From: Thermotoga neapolitana DSM 4359
GTDB lineage: Bacteria; Thermotogota; Thermotogae; Thermotogales; Thermotogaceae
DNA length: 64,000 bases
NCBI RefSeq assembly: GCF_000018945.1
Contig: NC_011978.1
Location: 1,644,729-1,708,728, forward strand
Direction: 5' to 3'
Part shown: positions 59,003 to 64,000 of the stretch, in pieces
Layout: each line of letters opens with the position of its first letter
How positions within the stretch are numbered: position 1 is the first letter of the stretch
Translations under genes and position numbers: made by a program
Notes under the pieces: model-generated
The model's input: the letters and a program-made list of their open reading frames with translations, nothing else
Told to the model about the DNA's origin: nothing
The model's database searches: none

Positions 59003-60913
59003 TCAGATGTCGAGTTCTTTTACCTTCAGTGCGTGCCTTTCTATGAATTCTCTTCTGCTTGATGGATCGTTTCCCATGAGGATTTCAAAGAGCCTGTCGG
59101 CCTCTTCAGCATCCTCTATGGTCACTCTTATTATCTTTCTGGTCTCAGGGTTCATGGTCGTCTCCCACAACTGCTCCGGATTCATCTCTCCAAGTCCCTT
59201 GTACCTTTGTATCTCCATCTTTTTTCCCTCAAACATCTTCCTGTACTCCATCAGCTCCGCATCACTGTACACGTAGAAATCCTCTTTTCCGACCCTTATC
59301 CTGTACAGCGGAGGAAGCGCTATGTAGATCCTTCCATCCTCTATCAATGGTTTCATGTACCTGTAAAAGAGTGTCAGAAGGAGTGTTCTGATGTGAGCCC
59401 CATCGATATCGGCATCCGTCATGATGATTATCTTCCCATATCGCAGTTTGTTTATGTCGAAATCGTCTCCTATTCCGGTCCCAACCGCAACGATTATGTC
59501 ACTGATCTGCTCGTTCTTCAGCAGACGATCCAGGGAGGATTTTTCAACGTTCAGGATCTTTCCCCTGATCGGAAGAACTGCCTGGAACACCCTGTCACGT
59601 GCCTGTTTGGCGGATCCTCCAGCAGAATCACCCTCTACGATGAAGAGTTCGGTGTTTTCACGGTCGGTAGAACTGCAATCTGCCAGCTTTCCGGGGAGGG
59701 TGGTGCTCTGAAGTACGTTCTTTCTTCTCACCATCTCCCTTGCCCTTCTTGCTGCTTCTCTTGCCTGTTTTGTGCTCATTATCTTTGACAGTATTGTCCT
59801 GACAAGATCGGGACTGGCGTCGAAAATTTTCTTCAACTCCTCCCTCATCGCTCTGTTCACCGCTTCTTTCACTTCTTCGTTGCCGAGTTTTGACTTGGTC
59901 TGTCCCTCAAACTCCGGATTCTTCACATACACACTTATAACAGCGGTGAGTCCCTCCCGTACGTCATCTCCCTGGAAGGAGTCTCCGTTCTTCAAAAAGT
60001 TGTGTTTTCTTCCATATTCGTTCATCAGCCTCGTGAGGGTTGTTTTGAAGGCTGTAACGTGTGTACCTCCATCGACAGTCTTTATGGTGTTCGCAAAGGA
60101 AAGAATCTCTTCCGAATAAGAATCGGTGTACTGAAAGGCGATTTCCACGATTACCTCGTCTTCTTTGTCTTTGACCTTGACTTTCTCCGTTCTCTTCAGA
60201 TATATCACGTCATGAAGCACTTTTTTTCCACGATTCAAGTACTTCACGAATTCTTTCAAACCACCATCGAATTTGAACGTCTTCTTCTCGTTGTTTATTC
60301 TGTCTTCGAATTCTATTTTCAATCCCGGCACGAGGAAGGCGATTTCTCTCAACCTGTGTTCGAGTATGTCAGGATCGAATTCGGTCTCAGAGAATATGAG
60401 AGGATCCGGTTTGAACCGGACGACCGTACCGTGTTTGTCAGTTTCGCCGATCACCTCAACAAGTGTAACTGGCTTTCCCCTTTCGTACCTCTGCCTGTAG
60501 ATCTTACCGTCTCGATAAACTCTCACCTCGAGCCATTCAGAAAGTGCGTTCACCACAGAAACTCCCACACCATGAAGTCCACCGCTTATTTTGTAGGAAT
60601 CCTTGGAGAACTTTCCTCCCGCGTGAAGAACGGTGAAAACCACTTCAAGGGCACTTCTTCCTTCTTCCGGATGAACGTCAACAGGAATACCCCTTCCGTT
60701 ATCTTCAACCTCAACACTGCCATCTTCATGCAGTGTTACTTTGATCCAGTCGCAGTAGCCCGCAAGCGACTCATCGACACTGTTGTCGACCACCTCGTAC
60801 ACGAGGTGATGCAACCCACGCTTTCCTGTAGAACCGATGTACATTCCAGGGCGCATTCGAACGGGTTCCAGCCCTTTCAAAACCTTTATGCTCTCAGCCG
60901 AGTACTTTTCCAT
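59003..60913 (-). CDS. gyrB: DNA gyrase subunit B
   Basis: GyrB supplies the ATPase of gyrase. The 636-residue protein has YSAESIKVLKGLEPVRMRPG, EVVDNSVDESLAG, VEDNGRGIPVD and GGLHGVGVSVVNALS in the GHKL domain, and the TOPRIM motifs EGDSAGG and DADIDGAHI. It has no long insert. The start is ATG 60913 with a 20-base overlap with the dciA-like gene; its neighbour relation with a DUF721 protein is frequent near replication genes. Confidence 0.97.
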   Translation of the reverse strand: MEKYSAESIKVLKGLEPVRMRPGMYIGSTGKRGLHHLVYEVVDNSVDESLAGYCDWIKVTLHEDGSVEVEDNGRGIPVDVHPEEGRSALEVVFTVLHAGGKFSKDSYKISGGLHGVGVSVVNALSEWLEVRVYRDGKIYRQRYERGKPVTLVEVIGETDKHGTVVRFKPDPLIFSETEFDPDILEHRLREIAFLVPGLKIEFEDRINNEKKTFKFDGGLKEFVKYLNRGKKVLHDVIYLKRTEKVKVKDKEDEVIVEIAFQYTDSYSEEILSFANTIKTVDGGTHVTAFKTTLTRLMNEYGRKHNFLKNGDSFQGDDVREGLTAVISVYVKNPEFEGQTKSKLGNEEVKEAVNRAMREELKKIFDASPDLVRTILSKIMSTKQAREAARRAREMVRRKNVLQSTTLPGKLADCSSTDRENTELFIVEGDSAGGSAKQARDRVFQAVLPIRGKILNVEKSSLDRLLKNEQISDIIVAVGTGIGDDFDINKLRYGKIIIMTDADIDGAHIRTLLLTLFYRYMKPLIEDGRIYIALPPLYRIRVGKEDFYVYSDAELMEYRKMFEGKKMEIQRYKGLGEMNPEQLWETTMNPETRKIIRVTIEDAEEADRLFEILMGNDPSSRREFIERHALKVKELDI

Positions 60914-61199
60914 TGATCTTTCCCCTCCTGAACACCATGTCTCTGAATATCTTCCTTCCTGCTTTCTCGTTGAGTATTTGAAGAATTCTGTCCTTCTGAA
61001 GAGAAAGTTCGGTCAGCCACAACGAATCATCACAAACGACATGAACGATACCATTTTCAACCTTCTCCACTGCCGTATGTCTGGCAATGACAGGCCCTAC
61101 AAGGCCTATCCAATCCATCAATAGCATCCTAGTTTTCAACTCAGAAAACAGAGGGTTTTCACCCGCAAGTTCCTCGAACAATTTCCCAATAGGCTTCAC
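60894..61199 (-). CDS. DUF721 (DciA-like) protein
   Basis: This 101-residue protein matches the DUF721 pattern: a polar N-terminus, then VENGIVHVVCDDSLWLTELS and QILNEKAGRKIFRDMVFRRG. DciA, a member of the family, loads or helps the replicative helicase DnaB in bacteria without DnaC/DnaI. Its overlap with gyrB supports a link to replication. The start is GTG 61199 and overlaps the aminotransferase stop by GTGA. Confidence 0.72.
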   Translation of the reverse strand: MKPIGKLFEELAGENPLFSELKTRMLLMDWIGLVGPVIARHTAVEKVENGIVHVVCDDSLWLTELSLQKDRILQILNEKAGRKIFRDMVFRRGKINGKVLG

Positions 61200-62017
61200 G
61201 TTCCCACCCAGTTTTCCTCCAGATTCAAAACGAAGGGTTCGAAGTTTTCCATCAACGTCGACGTTATTGGTCCTGGTTCTTCCTCGAAGAACAGGTGATC
61301 GTTGAGCCTCCTCACAGGAACGATTCCTGCACTCGTGTGGGTCAAAAACATCTCGTCTGCCTCAAACAGTTCCCAGACCCACACAAATCTTTCTTCCAGT
61401 GGAATTTCCAATCTGTTCGCAAGTTTTATCACGTTTTCACGGGTTATTCCATCAAGGATGCCAGATTCGATAGAGGGGGTGATCAGCCTTCCTTCTTTCA
61501 CCAGAAAAACGTTGCTGAAACTTCCTTCACAGACCTGACCGTTCACACCCGTCAGAATCACATCGTAACATTCCCCAATCTCCCTCCGAGCAAGCAGAAT
61601 GTCCGTTCTTCCGGTTATCTTTAAACTCGGCGGTGTAGAAAGATCGGGAATCCTTCTGATCTTCGATATCTTCACATTCACTCCCTCTTCGACGCTTGAA
61701 ATGTTCAGTGGCGAAAAAACAAAGAACAGCTCAGCAGTTTTCACAGAGAGAAGCACTTTTATTCTGCTTTCACGATCGATCTGCCGGGTACCCTTTTTCA
61801 GTATGTCGACGAACTCTTCAAATGTCATGGAAAAGGGGATATCAAAAAAAGAAACAGACCTCATCAGTCTATTGTAGTGTTTGTAAGCGGCAAAGGGAAC
61901 TCTGTTGTACGTTCGCAGAGTTTCATAAACGAGTCCCTGAGAAACCTCCTCAAACATCTCGTAGTTCAGAAAGAACTCATCCGCGTGAATGAACCGCCCT
62001 TTCTGCCAGATCAACAC
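61196..62017 (-). CDS. Class IV (branched-chain/aminodeoxychorismate lyase type) PLP enzyme
   Basis: The 273-residue protein is of fold-type IV: YETLRTYNRVPFAAYKHYNRL near the start, the lysine in SLKITGRTD, GQVCEGSFSNVFLVKEGRLITP and GITRENVIKLA. Substrate specificity among branched-chain aminotransferase, D-amino acid aminotransferase and 4-amino-4-deoxychorismate lyase cannot be settled here. The start is GTG 62017, 41 bases inside the mtaB 3' end; the ribosome site spacing is long. Confidence 0.82.
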   Translation of the reverse strand: MLIWQKGRFIHADEFFLNYEMFEEVSQGLVYETLRTYNRVPFAAYKHYNRLMRSVSFFDIPFSMTFEEFVDILKKGTRQIDRESRIKVLLSVKTAELFFVFSPLNISSVEEGVNVKISKIRRIPDLSTPPSLKITGRTDILLARREIGECYDVILTGVNGQVCEGSFSNVFLVKEGRLITPSIESGILDGITRENVIKLANRLEIPLEERFVWVWELFEADEMFLTHTSAGIVPVRRLNDHLFFEEEPGPITSTLMENFEPFVLNLEENWVGT

Positions 62018-63281
62018 GACAGGAAATCACTCCTTCTTCCGAAAGAGACTTCACCCTCACATTGTGGAACACCCCTATACCATCACCCACGAATTCGTGT
62101 TTAACGTAGTATTCGTCGTATCCTGAAAGCACACCCTTTGCGATGTACCATTCCGCGAGAACTCTCCTCTTCTTGTTCACCATCCGCCTTTTGTATCTGT
62201 GAGACACTTCTTTTGCCTTTTCCTTTAAAATGTTCAAGCGTTCTTTCTTCTTGTGTTCCGGAACAGCATCGGAAAAGGTACTCGCAGGAGTCCCTGGCCT
62301 GGGAGAGTACCTGAATATGTGAACCCTGCTGAATTCGACCTCTTCCAGGAGTTTCACTGTCTTCAGGAAATCCTCGTCCGTCTCCCCTGGAAAACCAACG
62401 ATGATATCCGTCGTTATGGAAAAGTCTGGATTGATACTTCTCAGTTTTTCCACCACTTTCAGAAAGTCGGAGGAACTGTACCGCCTTCCCATTCTCTTCA
62501 GAACTCTGTCTGAACCACTCTGAACAGATATGTGGAGATGCGGACACAGTCTGGGGTTGTCCCGGAAAACTTCCACGAGTTCGTCCGTTATGTCCTCTAC
62601 GTTCAGAGAACTGAGACGCACCCTGTAATCGCCAGGAACATGTTCTACGATCTTCAAAAGATCGACCAGGGTGGTCCCGATATCCTTTCCGTACTTTCCA
62701 AGGTTGACTCCCGTGATGACGATTTCCTTGTATCCCTTTATCACCATTTTCTCGAATTCTTCTTTGAACAACTCCAGTGGTTTGCTTCTCACCTTCGTTC
62801 CACGTGCAAACCTTATAGCACAATAAGTGCAGCCGTTGTCACATCCGTCCTCCACCTTTATGTAGGCTCTTGTTCTATCCTCAAAACTTCCCTTCACCTT
62901 TTCGTAAACGGGGCTATCAGGAGCCGACACTACCAGTTTCTGTTCTCCGTTCAGAGAGAGAAGATGATCGACTATGTTCTTCTTCTCCGAGATTCCAAGG
63001 ACCATGTTCACGGGAAGCTTCTTTGCCTCTTCAGGAAAGAGCTGTGCAAAACATCCTGTGAGGATGATTTTTGCATCCCTGTTCTTCCTTCGTATGCTTT
63101 TAACCAACCTTTTTACCTTTTTCTCCACTTCTTGGGTGACCACACAGGAGTTTATTATGTAATAAGAAGCCTCGCCGGCTGGCAGAACGGTATAGCCGGC
63201 CTTTTCGAGCTGTTCGGCCATGTATTCACTTTCGTACTGGTTCACCTTACATCCAAAGGTCTCGATTCTCACCGTTCTCAT
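61977..63281 (-). CDS. mtaB: tRNA t6A37 methylthiotransferase
   Basis: MtaB adds a methylthio group to t6A37 to give ms2t6A. The 434-residue protein has the UPF0004 domain (TFGCKVNQYES, SCVVTQEVEKK, GCFAQLFPEE), a radical SAM core with CDNGCTYCAI and a C-terminal TRAM domain. Its substrate base is made by the TsaB and TsaC pathway, also encoded in this window. It overlaps the CBS gene by ATGA. Confidence 0.93.
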   Translation of the reverse strand: MRTVRIETFGCKVNQYESEYMAEQLEKAGYTVLPAGEASYYIINSCVVTQEVEKKVKRLVKSIRRKNRDAKIILTGCFAQLFPEEAKKLPVNMVLGISEKKNIVDHLLSLNGEQKLVVSAPDSPVYEKVKGSFEDRTRAYIKVEDGCDNGCTYCAIRFARGTKVRSKPLELFKEEFEKMVIKGYKEIVITGVNLGKYGKDIGTTLVDLLKIVEHVPGDYRVRLSSLNVEDITDELVEVFRDNPRLCPHLHISVQSGSDRVLKRMGRRYSSSDFLKVVEKLRSINPDFSITTDIIVGFPGETDEDFLKTVKLLEEVEFSRVHIFRYSPRPGTPASTFSDAVPEHKKKERLNILKEKAKEVSHRYKRRMVNKKRRVLAEWYIAKGVLSGYDEYYVKHEFVGDGIGVFHNVRVKSLSEEGVISCRVDLAERAVHSRG

Positions 63282-63730
63282 ATCTCCAGTTTCCCCTCCG
63301 AAACCACTCTCAGAACATCTATCCTTCTGACGATTCCAACAAGTTGCATACTATCATCGACCACAGGTAGTGATTTGAAACCATGCCTTATGAGATAATC
63401 CGCCGCCACTATGAGAGGATCGTCCTCCTTCACCACAACAGGTGGTTTGCTCATGTAATTCGATATGGGTTTGTCCTTTATTTTGACTATATTTCTGATC
63501 AACTGGTTGGTGTCCGGGATGAAAGAAGCGGATCTGAGAAGAGAAAAATAACTGGGAACCAGGGCCTTTATCAGGTCACTTTCACTGACAAACCCCACAA
63601 CTCGCATGTCGTGGTCGACAACAGGTATTCCAGAGAGATTCTGCCTTGACAGAAGTTTTATGACCGTTTCCACAGTTTCATCTTCGAATACGGCTGATAT
63701 ATCATAAATGACGGCATCCTTCACTCTCAT
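63278..63730 (-). CDS. CBS-pair protein
   Basis: This 150-residue protein consists of two CBS motifs (ETVIKLLSRQNLSGIPVVDHDMRVVGFVSESDLI and a second about residues 90-145). CBS pairs bind adenosine-type ligands. No other domain is attached, so it may regulate a partner such as the neighbouring sugar kinase or mtaB; this is inference. ATG 63730 abuts the stop of the kinase gene. Confidence 0.82.
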   Translation of the reverse strand: MRVKDAVIYDISAVFEDETVETVIKLLSRQNLSGIPVVDHDMRVVGFVSESDLIKALVPSYFSLLRSASFIPDTNQLIRNIVKIKDKPISNYMSKPPVVVKEDDPLIVAADYLIRHGFKSLPVVDDSMQLVGIVRRIDVLRVVSEGKLEI

Positions 63731-64000
63731 TTACTTCACCCTCTCCACGGTGAAGTGATCGTATTCCTTCTTTATCGCCTCGAGATCTGGCATGTATTTT
63801 TCTTTTCTTCTTGTTGCAGCGAGTGCAGAAGCAAAACCAAATTTTGCCATCTCCAGGAAATTCGCTCCGTGGGTGACAAAATAGTAAACCATTCCCGCCA
63901 CGTAAGCATCTCCCGCACCGAGCAGATGGGACGCATCTATCTCCTCTTTCGATTTTATGATCCACACACCGTCCTTTGTGGCAACTATGTCGTTCTTCAC
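63731..64000 (-). CDS. PfkB-family sugar kinase, C-terminal part (start lies beyond the window)
   Basis: The last 89 codons are present. HLLGAGDAYVAGMVYYFV is the anion-hole and catalytic GAGD motif of ribokinase/PfkB kinases, with the catalytic Asp. The sugar cannot be named without the N-terminal part. It leads into the CBS and mtaB genes. Confidence 0.88.
   Translation of the reverse strand: MKNDIVATKDGVWIIKSKEEIDASHLLGAGDAYVAGMVYYFVTHGANFLEMAKFGFASALAATRRKEKYMPDLEAIKKEYDHFTVERVK

Overview
The window is a stretch of chromosome from a hyperthermophilic bacterium of the genus Thermotoga. The evidence is the gene order (glgA, uppP, ispG, rseP, dxr; metY-metA; eno; clpC; rsmH; secDF-yajC; ribF-truB-rbfA; an HK853-type kinase; hrcA-grpE-dnaJ; pilB-ftsZ-ftsA; gyrB), the charged Lys/Glu-rich proteins, strong GGAGGTGA ribosome binding sites, and several protein sequences that I recognise as close homologues of T. 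maritima proteins. From memory, RibF, CoaX and FtsA differ from T. maritima at many positions, so I infer a sister species such as a T. neapolitana-like strain rather than T. maritima itself. Genes are tightly packed, mostly with ATGA-type overlaps. I saw no insertion sequence, CRISPR array, prophage or rRNA, and no gene-free stretch above 300 bases.

Layout. 1-7772 (minus): one long operon running tpk, dxr, rseP, ispG, CBS-ACT, uppP, an MBL hydrolase, glgA, galT, which combines isoprenoid and undecaprenyl metabolism with glycogen/galactose genes. 7832-10731 (plus): ogt, class A PBP, stand-alone pyruvate-kinase C-terminal domain. 10676-12783 (minus): B12/radical SAM protein and coaX. 12921-15131 (plus): metY-metA, ended by a clear terminator. 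15200-21098 (plus): Na+ pump beta subunit, two subunits of a 2-oxoacid:ferredoxin oxidoreductase, eno, a cation exporter, an orphan protein, tsaB. 21105-23483 (minus): clpC with a CIRCE-like element. 23746-26665 (plus): a small division cluster rsmH, ftsL-like, ftsI. 26656-31446 (minus): redox pair trxB-PDO, then membrane protein, SPFH, NfeD, tRNase Z, rplI. 31525-32592 (plus): sugar nucleotidyltransferase. 32613-41254 (minus): secF-secD-yajC, ECF-S, ribF-truB-rbfA, HDOD and histidine kinase, tsaC, preceded by tRNA-Leu(CAA). 41515-44164 (plus): hrcA-grpE-dnaJ under a perfect CIRCE. 44161-64000 (minus): yqeH, era, cdd, CNNM, rlmH, ftcD, a response regulator, an envelope/division block (PEGA protein, lipoprotein, rodA, orphan, pilB, ftsZ, ftsA, ftsQ-like), gyrB, dciA-like, aminotransferase, mtaB, CBS, sugar kinase.

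The most notable signals are: three coding frames (glgA, an ECF S-component, a lipoprotein) each broken at a short repeat or homopolymer; a CIRCE-like operator in the clpC promoter together with a ClpC that seems to lack the ClpP-docking tripeptide; a perfect palindrome filling the spacer of the coaX promoter; a MetA whose residue 111 is Glu, indicating acetyl-CoA use; and a PEGA/lipoprotein/RodA/orphan/PilB block next to FtsZ that could be a Thermotogales envelope module. None of these is proven to be a new system. The envelope block and the broken frames are the best places to look.
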